NCBI GenBank assembly: GCA_047495785.1
Contig: JBLDXI010000004.1
Location: forward strand, 434,001-498,000
Length of the DNA: 64,000 bases
Source of the DNA: Lepidodermella squamata
Lineage: Eukaryota > Gastrotricha
Direction: 5' to 3'
A program made the translations under genes and the position numbers. Under the pieces are notes generated by a model, which was given only the letters and a program-made list of their open reading frames with translations, was not told the DNA's origin and ran no database searches. Each line of letters begins with the position of its first letter. Within the stretch, counting starts at the first letter, position 1. This document shows, in pieces, positions 18,707 to 29,985 of this stretch.

Positions 18707-21553
18707 TTATATTTTTGTAATAATATTTTTTATATGGTTTTTAAAGATTAGTCGATCATTAATATCTATAATAAAGGCTGGCAATTTGTTCCAATTATTT
18801 ATAACTCTAAAGCTAAAGAAATGAAATAGCACATCAAGATGAGATTTACGCATTAGGAGAAAATATTTATGGCTACGTGTATCATAGTTTGATTTTTTAA
18901 CATCGAAAAAACATTTCGTATCTAGATTAACATTGTCTTTCAATATATCATTAGTTACACATATATCTCTAACCAAGTGACGCTGAATAATAGTTAAGCG
19001 GCTAAGTTTTAGAAGTCTTTTTTCGTAGTCATGCGTTTTCATCACGCGCCAGGTAAACGTTTTTTGCACACCTTCCAATAACTTTTGGTCGCCAATTAGT
19101 CTTGGAGACCAAACAGTACTACAATAGAGTAAGATGGGTAGCACATAAATGTCAAAGGCTTTCATTAGTATTTCAGTTTTCTTCGTTTGGAACGAGCGTA
19201 AAATCATACCGCATATTTTTCTGGCTTTAGCAACAGTTTTGGCACATTGGCTGGAGAAAGTCAGACGGCTGTCAACAATAACACCCAGATCTTTAATTTC
19301 ATCCACACATTCTAGATATTTTTGTCCGATTACAATATTTACACATTCAGTAGTATTAATTTTCAAAACAACACATTTGTCCGGGTTCAAAATAAGCTGG
19401 CGTTCTTTGAGATAGTTTACAATATTATCAACGTCTCTTTGGATATATTCATAGCTAAAACGTTTGGTGCTTTGATCAATAGGAGTTAAGGAGGTATGAG
19501 GAAATAGTTTAATATCATCGGCGAATAGACGAATGATGCTGAATTTGATATATTTTGGTAAGTCATTTATATACAATAAAAATAGCAAGGGGCCCAAGAC
19601 ACTCCCTTGTGGGACACCGCTGGTCACATCGTACAATTCAGAGAAGCAATTATGTATTTTTACGCGAAATTTACGTCCTGTTAGAAAAGATGATATCCAA
19701 TTATATAAACATTCATTAATATTGAAAGATTTTAAGACATCGAGAAGTTTAGCGTGTGGGACCGTATCGAAGGCTTTAGAAAGATCGAAGTATATACAGT
19801 GTAGTGTCATTCCTCTGTCTACAAGATCGCACCATTTATTTAAACAGTCTAATAGTTGCGTTTCACACGATTTTTCAGATATAAAACCAAACTGCTCGTA
19901 GGATATTATTTTTTCATAAAGTAATACTCTTATCCATTGTTTTCTTATAATTGATTCCATTATACGGCAAGGTAGAGAGGTAATGCTAATTGGTCTATAA
20001 TTGTCAACAAGATTAGGTGAGCCTTTTTTAAATACAGGCGTTACATTGGCTAATTTCCAGAAGAATGGAACAGAACCAGAAGAATAGCTAGAGTTAAAGA
20101 TTATAGATAAAGGTTTAGCTAGAGCATTTACAGTTTTGCTAACAAAGTATGGATTTATAAGATCAGGGCCAGCTGGAGAGTTTATTTTTATTTTCTTAAG
20201 AGCTTCAATAATTGAGGGTTCTGAGAAATATAAGTCATTTACAACGCATGGTTTGTTTTGTACATTTAATTTACAGCCATCGTCAAGAGTAAAGTGAGAT
20301 TTGAAGAACTTCGCAAATAATTCAGCTTTTTTCAAGGGATCACAGATAGTCTCGCCGTCAACAAGTATTGAAGGTATTCTAGATTTAAATTTCATATGGT
20401 TATTCACATATTTACACAGTTTTTTCATATTATTAGTGTTAGCTAGTTGTGTTTCATATGACTCTCTTAGAGAGTTATTTAAAGCTATAGTCTTACGAGA
20501 GATTTTGCAATATTTATTTAGATCGTCATTTTTCTTGCCGCAACGAGTATACTTCGACCAGGCTCGGTCTCTCCGTCTAACTAATCTATGTAGCTCGCGA
20601 TTGCACCATGGTAAACGGTATTTGCTTTTGACAAGTTTTTTTACAATGCATTTATCACAAATATCTGTATATATTGATAAGAAAAGCGCATATTGTTCAT
20701 TCACATCATTGCACGTTGATAGTAGATCGTCCCAATCATAACTCAGAAGTAATTTCGATATTTTGTCATAGTCAGCGTTGAGATAGTCATCGATGTATCT
20801 ATTGTCATCATTATTAAGAGATGTAACACCGCTGAGATTAATAGAAAATTTAACTGTACAATGATCAGTAGGCTCGAATGATTTGTCAGTAACAATATTG
20901 TTGATTGACATAGGGTTATTTGTAATGATAAGATTAAGAATGTTTTTATGTTCAGGTCCGTTTGGTTCCGTGGCAAGTTGACTGGAATTAATATCATTAA
21001 CAAGATTGATAAACATTTGTTCTTTCCCTCCGCCACAGTGAGTGAGGTTATTCCACTTGATGTCCGGAAAGTTGAAGTCACCGGCTAGTACAAACAAAGT
21101 ATCGGTTAGATGCTCTTCAATAAAGCTACACATTTCTTCCGTAACAGTGTTATCGGCGCTAGGAGATTTATAAGTGCAACACAGACGTAACTTTATATCA
21201 TTAATGAGGACGTCGCATATAACAATCTCACAGTATCCTTTAATCGAGGTTTGTGCTACAAGGGTGGATTCGTAAGATTTGTGAATGAGTAGCATGGATC
21301 CACCACGTTCTCGGTCTGTTCTGTCAGCTCTATGAACCTTATATCCATTATTTTCGAAGAAGGAAGAATTGAAATCATCATTGTACCACGTTTCAGTTAT
21401 AAAGGCAAAGATTACATTTGTAGTTAGGAGATTGAGTAATAACAGAGAAACTTTATACGGATTTGTTAGCTGTCTAGTGTTGATCAAGTAGCATGGGAAG
21501 TTAATAGTTTCATTACTGTTTTTCTTGTCAGCAACGGACAGGGCGCCAGGTTC
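18707..21553 (-). CDS. LINE ORF2: AP-type endonuclease and reverse transcriptase
   Basis: Open from the codon after the ORF1 stop (21553) to 18707, 948 codons. The N-terminal third is an exonuclease/endonuclease/phosphatase-type domain (ETW motif, GGSMLLIHK, then AGDFNFPDIKW). The RT spans the middle with SPAGPDLINP, DLSKAFDTVPH, GVPQGSVLGPLLFLLYIND and the FADD catalytic motif. The C-terminal third resembles the maturation/thumb region of CR1/Jockey-type LINEs. There is no ATG near the start: the first 22 codons after the ORF1 TAG are open and in the same frame, and TTG at 21487 is only one alternative initiation site. All key RT residues look intact. Confidence 0.93.
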   Translation of the reverse strand, partial: EPGALSVADKKNSNETINFPCYLINTRQLTNPYKVSLLLLNLLTTNVIFAFITETWYNDDFNSSFFENNGYKVHRADRTDRERGGSMLLIHKSYESTLVAQTSIKGYCEIVICDVLINDIKLRLCCTYKSPSADNTVTEEMCSFIEEHLTDTLFVLAGDFNFPDIKWNNLTHCGGGKEQMFINLVNDINSSQLATEPNGPEHKNILNLIITNNPMSINNIVTDKSFEPTDHCTVKFSINLSGVTSLNNDDNRYIDDYLNADYDKISKLLLSYDWDDLLSTCNDVNEQYALFLSIYTDICDKCIVKKLVKSKYRLPWCNRELHRLVRRRDRAWSKYTRCGKKNDDLNKYCKISRKTIALNNSLRESYETQLANTNNMKKLCKYVNNHMKFKSRIPSILVDGETICDPLKKAELFAKFFKSHFTLDDGCKLNVQNKPCVVNDLYFSEPSIIEALKKIKINSPAGPDLINPYFVSKTVNALAKPLSIIFNSSYSSGSVPFFWKLANVTPVFKKGSPNLVDNYRPISITSLPCRIMESIIRKQWIRVLLYEKIISYEQFGFISEKSCETQLLDCLNKWCDLVDRGMTLHCIYFDLSKAFDTVPHAKLLDVLKSFNINECLYNWISSFLTGRKFRVKIHNCFSELYDVTSGVPQGSVLGPLLFLLYINDLPKYIKFSIIRLFADDIKLFPHTSLTPIDQSTKRFSYEYIQRDVDNIVNYLKERQLILNPDKCVVLKINTTECVNIVIGQKYLECVDEIKDLGVIVDSRLTFSSQCAKTVAKARKICGMILRSFQTKKTEILMKAFDIYVLPILLYCSTVWSPRLIGDQKLLEGVQKTFTWRVMKTHDYEKRLLKLSRLTIIQRHLVRDICVTNDILKDNVNLDTKCFFDVKKSNYDTRSHKYFLLMRKSHLDVLFHFFSFRVINNWNKLPAFIIDINDRLIFKNHIKNIITKI

Positions 21554-22240
21554 CTAAGGTGATGTCGGTTGAGGAGGTACCAGGTTTTTCTTTACCGGCG
21601 CACCAGTCGATCGTTGGCGTCTGTTGTGCTCCCGTTTTTCAAACTCGATCTTAGCTTGAGCAGGGGTCAGGTCCTTGCTAATGAACACAGACTCCCACCC
21701 AGCTTTTTTGCGAAGTTGGGGGGCTTTTTCCAGAAACAGACGTTTGTCGGAGGCATATTTCAGCTGCACAATAATTTTAGGATCTTGGTTTTCCCTCGTG
21801 ATCAGGTTCGTTCGTATTATGCGTTCTTTGACATCGAAGTTCAGGATGCCGAGATTTGCAACCAGGTCAGATAAGGCTATGACGGTATTACCGTCTGGCG
21901 CTTCCAGTCCGGAGATAACGATGTTGTTCGCCCTGTCCCGTTGGGAAAGGGCCTCGTGGACGGCGGTGATCAGGCATCCGCCATTCCTGATCTCATAGGA
22001 CGCTTGTTTGACAGAGTCGATCACGTTATCAGCCGCATAAGCAGTATCTTCTTTGACTTCGTCAACAAATTGTTGATATTGTTTGGTTACCGTGATTATT
22101 TCGTCTTTCCTTTCAGATTCGATGGAGATCAGGTCACTCAGCATCGAAGCCACTGAAAATCCGAGTTTCTTAACCAAGTCACAAATTGCCTCGTCTTCAG
22201 CCATTTTAAGCAGTTTAGCTTGCAGAGTCGTGCTCGCCAT
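21554..22240 (-). CDS. LINE ORF1 RNA-binding protein
   Basis: A 228-residue protein starting at ATG 22240. The first half is helical and probably coiled coil. From about residue 108 a segment reads RANNIVISGLEAPDG, characteristic of RRM-like ORF1 proteins of animal LINEs, followed by basic residues and a Pro-rich end. Its TAG stop (21554-21556) is followed in frame by ORF2. Role: ORF1 proteins bind element RNA in the ribonucleoprotein particle; this is family knowledge. Confidence 0.85.
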   Translation of the reverse strand: MASTTLQAKLLKMAEDEAICDLVKKLGFSVASMLSDLISIESERKDEIITVTKQYQQFVDEVKEDTAYAADNVIDSVKQASYEIRNGGCLITAVHEALSQRDRANNIVISGLEAPDGNTVIALSDLVANLGILNFDVKERIIRTNLITRENQDPKIIVQLKYASDKRLFLEKAPQLRKKAGWESVFISKDLTPAQAKIEFEKREHNRRQRSTGAPVKKNLVPPQPTSP

Positions 22241-22262
22241 TTGTTCGGTTCAATAATATGTT

Positions 22263-23205
22263 TAACAAATCTCAGAAAATTTAATATTCAATCGCAGGTA
22301 AAACGAGAAAATCAAGTAGGGTTAAGACATAAACAAATTCATTCTAGTATATTTATGTGTGGGCGCGACAGTGCCTCATTACCAGATTGAATTAGTTTAT
22401 GTCAAGGCCCTATTCGGCCTTTGGGATAGTACTTGTATGTTTGCCACGAATTTGGTCGCAAGTACTTTTATGCGAAGGCACGACTGGTGCGACTTAATAT
22501 TCGTCAAACATAAATGTACGTGGCTGCCTGAATTGTATAATTCGAAGTTGCTTTTTTGCTTCAGTTGCTTCAGTTGCTTTTTTTATCGCCGAAAAATCAG
22601 GTCAATCGAACCGCTGTTTACCAGTCAAACATAAGAAAAGATACTGTAAATTCAGTTTCTTATATGCTCGCCCGCTGAAAAAAATCACTTGACAAAGCCA
22701 CCATAAAATATTCTGCAAAAAGTGAGGCCCAATCAACTAAAAACATATACTTATTCTCAATAAATTGAATCCCACCCAGCTTTATCTCAGAATTGGATGG
22801 GAGCATTCATAAAAAGGGAATAGATCATGAGCTTGAGTTAGCTAGGGCTCAACACATCATATAGTCTGCTGTTTCTAGCAGGAAACTATGACGTAAATAA
22901 CACATTTCCAGATGAAAATTCATATTATTTTTATCAAAATAGCAGTGAAAAAAATGAAATATCCCGAAAGATTTTCTTTGCATTTATAATATTTTTTCTT
23001 GATATTCAACAGTAATTTTGCCCCGTTCAGGGATGGGATCAGGTGTACTTTTATGCGAATCAGGATATTTTTAGCTCGATTTTCATGCCATTTATATCAG
23101 GACATAAAAACTATCATTCTATTAACTAAAAATTAGGGCGGTATTCTCTCCATTCGTACTACCTTCATTCAGCCATCATTGTGAACATTTACTATACTTC
23201 GTGTG
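22263..23205. other. Non-coding 3' part of the CACTA element
   Basis: No supported gene. It includes the repeat at 22895-23180 that recurs inverted at 38755-39050. Confidence 0.6.
22895..23180 (+). repeat. Dispersed repeat, copy 1 (inverted relative to 38755-39050)
   Basis: The complement of about 38755-39050 matches here in blocks, for example GAAAATTCATATTATTTTT, tgatattcaacagtaatttt and AAAACTATCATTCTATTAA. Both are non-coding. Likely two copies of a small DNA element. Confidence 0.7.
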
Positions 23206-26200
23206 TTACTTTTTTTTGAATTGACCCGTAGGGATTGAATCACAAATAACAAAATATTTGCCGTCACATTTCCTCACGGCGAAAGCTTTCTTCAGCTCAA
23301 GGTCACGCGGATTTTTCAAAACAAAAGTCACATTACGAGGATACTTAACCTCATATTGTCCAATTTTTTTCGAGTAAGAAGTAGTAATATTAATATTATT
23401 GTACGGCTTTAACAGAAGTTCTATTTCGTTGCTAGCGATTTTCCGAATTAAACAAATCAAGGCGAACTTTGGATGGTGATCATCGGTGAACCAGTCGCTG
23501 CTTGGGTTGAGGAGAACGGCCATGCCTTCAGCATAGAATGCCCCTTGATACCTCAACTCGTTAAAAACATGTAGGCGGCCAGGCAGATTGAGAGACTTCT
23601 TGAACCGATCGCCAATATGAACTTGATCGAGTGTAAGTTCATGGCCACCATCGATATGAGGCTCTTCGCCAAGCTTCTCGAGGAAGACCGTCGTTTGTTG
23701 AGAAGCATAGTTGGCCATGGATAATTTGAGATTTTTGTAGGACTTGACGCAGCGCTTAAGCTCCTGAAATTTCCTCTCAAACTTGAAAGTCGCGTGCAAT
23801 CTAAACAATGAAGAAAATGAGTTAGGACAGCCTTCTTAAATTTCCGAAAAATTTCCGAAAAATTTAAAAGTGATTTTTCAGGTCAGCTACGCAATTTACG
23901 AGTCAATCGCTCTAAAAATCGCTCATTTTTTCAATTTTCGGGTTTCATTTGTGAAGTTTTATTTTGACACTTTAATGTTGCGAAAAATTTTTTTACACGG
24001 CGGATAGTAATTTTGAATTTATTTTGAAATTAAATCAAGTTTGAAAATGTATTTCCGATTTTTTTTTAATTTTCAAAATAGTCGAGAAGTTAAAAGTTGA
24101 AAATGGTGTTAAAAACCGGTTACCTCCAGACTGCAAAAATTATTATTTTAAGTAGGATTTTTCTAATGAAATTTTCTCAATTTACTATCCTAAAATCCTA
24201 TATCCTGTAATCCTATATTTATTTTAATTTATTGAAATTATCGTGAAATGACCTGAGAAAAAAATTGAAATTTCTTCGAACGGTACTCTCAATTAAATTA
24301 AATTAAATTGAAATAATTGTATATGGCTTACATTGCTGGACCGAAATCATCGATCTGATCACCGTAGTGCCGCATGAAATGGTGCTTTGTTCTTATGAAC
24401 GCTGTGCCATACAACGAAACGAGATTTTTGATGTAGCCGTCGACAAGAGCCATCAATTCGCGCAAATCATTCGGGTAAAACAGCGGCGAAAACAAATAGC
24501 CGCCCAATCTGAGGCCGGACTGGAAAACAACCCAATGCTTCGATTTGTAAAACTTTTCAGCATTTCGAAGCGGGAAATTGCTCAGCAGAAATGACAGCCT
24601 GTAGCACAGGGTTCGCAACTGAGCGCCGCTGAGATTGATAGATATTTTCTTCGTCTTCGCATCAATTTTAAAATTGCCAAGAGGCTTTCCTTCGTGCTTC
24701 GCGAGCCGATCCCAACGAAATTTCTTGATGTGCGCATTGAATTCAGGAATTGAGAGTCCATAGACGCTTTTGAGAATTTCTAGAACCATGAGCAGATTGT
24801 ACAAAAAAATGCCCTCAGCAACGTCATGGAGGAGATCGGACAATAAGCAGCTTGGAAATAATTCGGCCAAAAATTCCGTATCCAACAACGCACATCTGCC
24901 TCCGCTCATTCCCGTCTCAGTTTGCCTATAAAATATAAAAATCCTTTGAAATCTTGATCAGAAAAATATTTGCGGATACGGAAAATTGAATAGGGACTGA
25001 ATAAATGAATTCACTGAATAAATTAGTCAAAAATAATCGATAAACTGATGAAAAGAAGTTTCCTAATTTGAAACAGAATTTTTTGTAATTTTTGGAAAAT
25101 TTTCGAAATCGGAATGAATTTCCATAAATTCAAATTTGAAAATACTTTCTGAATGGGCTTCGGTAAAATCGCGGATAAAGTAAGGAAGATTCTCCCGATA
25201 GGTTCAATTTTGAGAAATTCGTTGGATTTCCTACAAGAAATTGCAAAGTTAAAAATGGCCGCGAAACTTATGGGACACGCTTGAATTTTCTCAGAAAAAA
25301 TTAAACATATGTATTTGTTATTTTTGAAGTCATTAAAAAACCCCAATACGTAGGAAGTTTTGTTTTTCTAAATTTTTCTCATTTTTTATTATACTAATAT
25401 CAATTTTGGATAGCCGCACTGAGAATTTGAAAAGTTTGGAATTTTCGAAATTTTTTAGTTCAAAGAAAGCAGCAATTTTTACCGTTGGCGCCGTTGAGTC
25501 ACATTTTTGCTGCTGTTGATGTAGTTGACGCTGTCTTCGCACGACTGAGATGTTCGAAGTTCAGGTTTCGATGTGGTCGAAGCCAAATCGACTCTTTCCG
25601 TCAGGCATTTGCGACATGGTACACGGCCCAAGCTGAAACCGAGTAAGAATCCTCCGATTTCATGAGCCGCCGGCGAATCAGCCGCATTTCCAATTGGAAC
25701 AATTCGGACGGTACCAGGAAACGCAGGACTTGTAATCTCCTCATTGATTTCTTCATTCAGTCTCGCGATGACTTTGTTCAACGCTGAAATTTTAATCAGG
25801 AGTTCAACAACTGAAAAAATTGAAAATAATGAGAAAATACCCGCTGTTTTAGCTGCTCCCGTTCCCAAGTCAGCCGATTTAGCCAGCGCTAAATTGAAGA
25901 CTGAATCAGACGTCGACAAATCTTCAGGTGTTTCCACATAAGACCAGTGAAAGGCCGCCAACTTCGTGCCCTTCAAAAAAGGGCCTATCGCCGAGCCAGC
26001 AACAAATTCGTCGTAATAAACTATGATGAGAACGCAATAGTCAGCTTCGATTTGCTCGAGCAGCCATTGAACCTTTCTGCCATCCAAAACGGACGAAATT
26101 TTCCCATCTGAATCAACAAATGAAAAAGCCGTGAATCAAAAGAAATTACGATTTGATGCGCTTCGATCATTAAAATTTTAAAACTAAACGAATACGTGGA

Positions 26201-27409
26201 ATACAACTCAGAACAATCCAGCCGTGTTCAGGCGATGAAACGCCGTTGGAAGTAGTGAAAAAGTCAGTTATGTGTAAAGAAGTGGTTAATATGTGAAGAG
26301 TGGTGAGTAGTTATCACAGCGAATCGCCTAAACATGGCGGACTGAGACCAAGTTCATTCCACTCTCAAAAATCAGCGCAGAAAAATCAATCAAAATTACC
26401 TGAAATTAATAATTTGAATTCTAATATTTCAGAATTATTATTTGCAGCTATTTTTTTATGTAATTTCATTACTCTTCCGCAAGTCAATATATTTCGCAAA
26501 TATTACCTAATCGAGGTCTCACTAGTCTCGTTTTCAACTGCAAATTGCGGAATTTATCGCTGGCTTCCATAGCTTGGCGAACTTGCGAGGTGACTTCCAA
26601 GTAAAGCCATTTGCCATCGAAAAGTTCCTCGATCGTTATCGTACTTGGCATTTCCTAGTAAAAAAATAAAAACATACCTTATCGTGTAAAAAATTAGCGG
26701 GGATTTTATGGGAGTTTGATTCTACTTTTTATTTTCCCATTTACAGAATATTTCGTTGAAGTATGTAATCATCTTTGAAAAATTCAAAAAGTAAAATCTG
26801 GATTTAAAAAAATAAAATCGGAAAAAAAATTCAAAAAATATATAACGTCAGATTTAATTATAAATTTAATCACCAATTTCGAATAAATTAGGGAAATAAA
26901 TATTTCTCACAAACCTGGATCGTTTTTTCTCGGTAGTAATTACTCGTGAGGCCTTTAAATATCACGCTGCTATACGTGAACGCGTTTTCGCGTGGAACAA
27001 AGACGCATAACAAAATCATGATCAGCTGAGCGATCAGAGCGAATACGTAGCTGATAGCCTTCAGCGGTAGGTGGAATCGATATTTCATTTCGAAATAGCC
27101 ACGACGCAATTTCTGGTTTATTTTGTGACAAGCTAGAAGTTCGCTCCCAGGCGGTAGCTCGTCGTCAATTGATGGTGTCAAACGCAAGTTGAGTGGGTTT
27201 GATTGCTCCTCGGCCTGATGCTGATTTGTTGGCTCGGCATTCTCATCTTGCGGGGGATCCAAGAATTCCGTCAAGCGTGCTCTTTTCGCTTTAGTTTCCA
27301 GCTCATCAGGCGTTGGGTGCAAATCCGTCTCGTGTTTGTTCCGAGTACTCTTGCGAAACGTCCAATAATTGCAATCTTCCGAACGGCGGCAATAATAGCG
27401 GTTATCCAT
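23206..27409 (-). CDS. CACTA TNP2-like transposase, multi-exon
   Basis: Exons: 26915-27409, 26507-26654, 25841-26107, 25483-25810, 24332-24925, 23206-23800, in phase across GT-AG junctions, about 800 residues. The first exon has a C2H2-like finger (CRRSEDC...H-x4-H). The next exons carry the TNP2-type core: VYYDEFVAGSAIGP (acidic catalytic-type segment), AHEIGGFLLGFSLG and a CRKC pair, DLLHDVAEGIFLYNLL (the DxxHDxxEG motif) and TKHHFMRHYG. The 30-nt stretch 25811-25840 may be a very short intron or coding. The C-terminal exon is a poorly characterised domain often found with such transposases. Function: excision and insertion of the element by binding its termini. Confidence 0.85.
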
Positions 27410-27582
27410 ATTAATTAATAACTACAAAAAAGATATGATATTATGAGCAACAAAAATCCTCATTTTAGTGCATTTACACTACTGTAGTAACCAGCTATAG
27501 CTCCTATTGCTGTTATAGGTGTGGTATTTAGATTAACATCAATTTTCTCCATTATCTACAAAACAATCAGTTCAAGTGAAAC

Positions 27583-29484
27583 TCATTTTTTCTTGATGAG
27601 AAAACTTTCATCGGGGATTCGGGAAGCTTTCGCCGGACCACGTACGCGTTTTTTCGACTGATCCTTGGCTGACGAAGTTCCAACCCTTGATGTCGATGGC
27701 GATGTGCCGCTTGCCGAACGCGTTCGGCTGCTAATCGTAGCATCGCCGGCTGGTACGAGAATCGTTAAGTTCGAACTTGTCGTTGGCTCCAGCGCCACAG
27801 TGGCACTAACAGGTACAGGTACAGGTACAGGTCCTGGCGGAGGGTGGCCAAATGCTTCCTCTCCTTCCTCACCTTCTTCCTCGTTTTCTCCTTCTTCTCC
27901 TTCCAAACCAGGAGCGGCCGGCTGCACTGGTTCGGCACTCGTGGACGGCTCGAGCTTCGGTTTTTTTATTTTTAGATGGTTTTTCAAATAGCTGCGAATT
28001 CTATCTTTAAAATGTTTCTGCAAAAATAATAAATTAAATTATTAAAAGATTTGATAAACAAAATTAATTTCAAATAAACGCTTTACTCGCTGAATTTTTC
28101 AGGAAATTAAAAAATTAAGAAGAAATTAATTCGAGAATTTTTTTTCCCGAATTTTTTAAGCAATTTTGTTCAAGTTTTTTTGAAGAATTGTTTAGAGAAT
28201 TTTGCCGAAGATTTTTTTAGAATTTTATAAAACAATTTGTTCTAGAATTTTGCGACGAATTTGTTGAAGAAATTTTTTCAATTATTATTTCAATTAATTA
28301 TTCAACAATTATTTGGCCCCAAATTTTAATCTGAGGAATTTTCGAATAATTTTGATCCCACCCACAGATTTTGTCGCTCAACTGTATACTCAAAATTGCG
28401 CGACGTGCGACGTTTCGGAATTTTTTTTAAAGGAATAGGAAAAAATCCTAATGACTGATCGTGTTCAGAAAATCGGTTTCATTTAGATTAAAAAAGTATC
28501 AATCGCGAGCCAAAAAATGAGGGTCAACTAATTTTGATCGACCTAAAAATCACGAAAACTCTACCTCCTGGTCTGAAAACTGAAAGAGCCAAGTAAACTC
28601 CGCCTTGACTGCCGTCAACACCACGTCGGCATGTTCTGGGCTAAGCGATTTCAAGGAAGGATTGTTGACCATAACGTTTCTCGCACACAGTTGGCAAAAC
28701 TCATCATAACCAGCCTGACAACACTTGTACGTGTACATTTCTTTCTGCAACAACGGGCTAAATAATGTGGTCGGTACCGCAAAGGAGAATGGTTCAGGTG
28801 CAATCTGCCAAAAAAACCAAGTCTCTTCATCATCTTCATCATTTCAGACTCGAATTTCTAAATCTGAAAATTGTTAATTTCGCAGAGCAGCTATATCCAG
28901 ATTTTTGCCTTATTTGTTTTTATTTACCTAAAATTTCAATAGGATTTTTTAATAAATCATCAGGAAATACTTTGGGACCAAAATTGGCGCGGAATTTTTT
29001 AGTAATTAATTTGAATTCTTTTAATTTCACGAAATACCCGGAAATTTTAGGCGAATTCATTATTCAAGTAGGACACAATCAGAATAACATGATTTGGTGA
29101 ATTTTTGTTCCACATCATTTTAAAGCGAAAACTCAGTTGAGAGTTGAGAGGGAAATTATTGCCCATATCAAATTTGGGCCGTACAAATTTTCGAAATCAA
29201 AATATGACATGTGAAATAAAATAAAATAAATACCTGTTGAGCCCCGAGATTGGCCCGAACATTTTTGGCCAGAACTACAAGCCCGTGGTTATTGCTGAAT
29301 ATGCCCAGTAATGTGCCGTCATCGGCATTAGCCAAATTTCGGAGGGTCAAAAAGTTGTCTGAAAAATGATCGAAATGACAAAAAGTGCTCGCCTCTCGAA
29401 TGCCACCTTACCAGCTAGGTTCTTGCAGAGTGCCTGCTTCTGAGCCTCTGTCAATAAAGGAGAACTCATGACGTCAGGATCCAT
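27583..29484 (-). CDS. Second CACTA-encoded protein with acidic/basic tail
   Basis: Exons: 29412-29484, 29234-29358, 28565-28804 and 27583-28017, about 290 residues, all GT-AG and in phase. The N-terminal half is compact with several Cys (CCQAGYDEFCQLC) and ends in a helical KDRIRSYLKNHLK segment. The C-terminal half is low complexity: a Glu/Gly acidic run, a Pro-Val run and a Ser/Arg/Lys-rich basic end. It lies directly upstream of the transposase gene on the same strand (174 bp gap). By analogy with the two-gene CACTA arrangement it could be the sub-terminal DNA-binding accessory protein. This is inference only, as I do not recognise the domain. Confidence 0.7.
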
Positions 29485-29639
29485 GATGAAAATTACGATA
29501 ATATCAAAATGCAAAAATTGTTATAGCCAGATAACTTTGAATGATCTGCTTATTCTTGGGTTTTGAATCGTTCAGTGTGAAAGTGGGGCTGATTGTTACA
29601 TAACACACTGCTTAACTGCAACGCAACACCCTTTTGGAA

Positions 29640-29863
29640 TTATTTTAGGAATAGCTTTTTAGCTGAATTTCCGATACCGACAATAATTGTGAACACTTGG
29701 TCTCGCTCAGCCGCGAAAAATAGCTGGAAAATATGATGATTAATGGTATTTAGCTAAAAAGCTGTCAGTTTATTAGCATCTTTTTATCTCACAGACAGGC
29801 ATGGCTGATTACCCAGCTTCGGTTTATTATCATCAGCTAATAAGCTTTACTTTTTTCCTAGTG
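29640..29863. repeat. Right CACTA terminus and sub-terminal repeats
   Basis: Contains TTTAGCT, TTTATTAGC and TTATTATCATCAGCTAATAAG words in mixed orientation, ending in CTTTTTTCCTAGTG, the complement of the left end. Confidence 0.8.
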
Positions 29864-29869
29864 TTCCGC

Positions 29870-29985
29870 GGCACACGTTCAACTCGGTGATTTCGCTCAT
29901 TCAAAAACGTTTGAAAACATCGCGTGTTGTTTTTCTGCAAGTCCTGTTACAATGCTTGAAATCATGTGATGTTTGTAGTAAAACG
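29870..29985 (-). promoter_or_regulatory. Orphan copy of the lectin gene C upstream region
   Basis: Matches 38590-38715, upstream of lectin gene C, in the same orientation (shared ACACGTTCAACTC-like block, GTGTTGTTTTTCTG, GTCCTGTTACAATGCT and GAAATCATGTGATG). No lectin exons follow downstream: the CACTA right end begins 7 bp away. It is the remaining edge of a duplicated unit whose lectin gene is gone. Confidence 0.8.

Larger units (their letters stand above)
18560..22262 (-). mobile_element. Two-ORF non-LTR retrotransposon (CR1/Jockey-like) inserted in the CACTA element
   Basis: Minus-strand element with ORF1 (21554-22240), ORF2 (18707-21553) and a short 3' tail of TAAAC repeats (complement of GTTTAGTTTAGTTTAG at 18560-18577), as in CR1/Jockey-group LINEs. 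Its 5' limit is estimated from the ORF1 leader. No target-site duplication was identified. It interrupts the non-coding 3' part of the CACTA transposon, so it inserted later than, or travelled with, that element. Confidence 0.85.
18207..29863 (-). mobile_element. CACTA/EnSpm DNA transposon, 11.66 kb, with nested LINE
   Basis: Ends are inverted repeats CACTAGGAAAAAAGTA at 18207 and its complement ending at 29863, with similarity extending about 30 bp. Flanks share TT on both sides (possibly 2-3-bp duplication). TTATTAGCT/AGCTAATAA words are repeated inside both ends in both orientations, as in CACTA sub-terminal transposase-binding regions. The element encodes a TNP2-like transposase (23206-27409) and a second protein (27583-29484), both minus strand. 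A LINE (18560-22262) sits in its 3' part. Intact ORFs and termini suggest a young and possibly recently mobile copy. Confidence 0.9.

Noticed and set aside
27665-27991. Plus-strand Ser/Pro/Gly-rich ORF
   Set aside because: It is the antisense shadow of the low-complexity acidic exon of the second CACTA gene.
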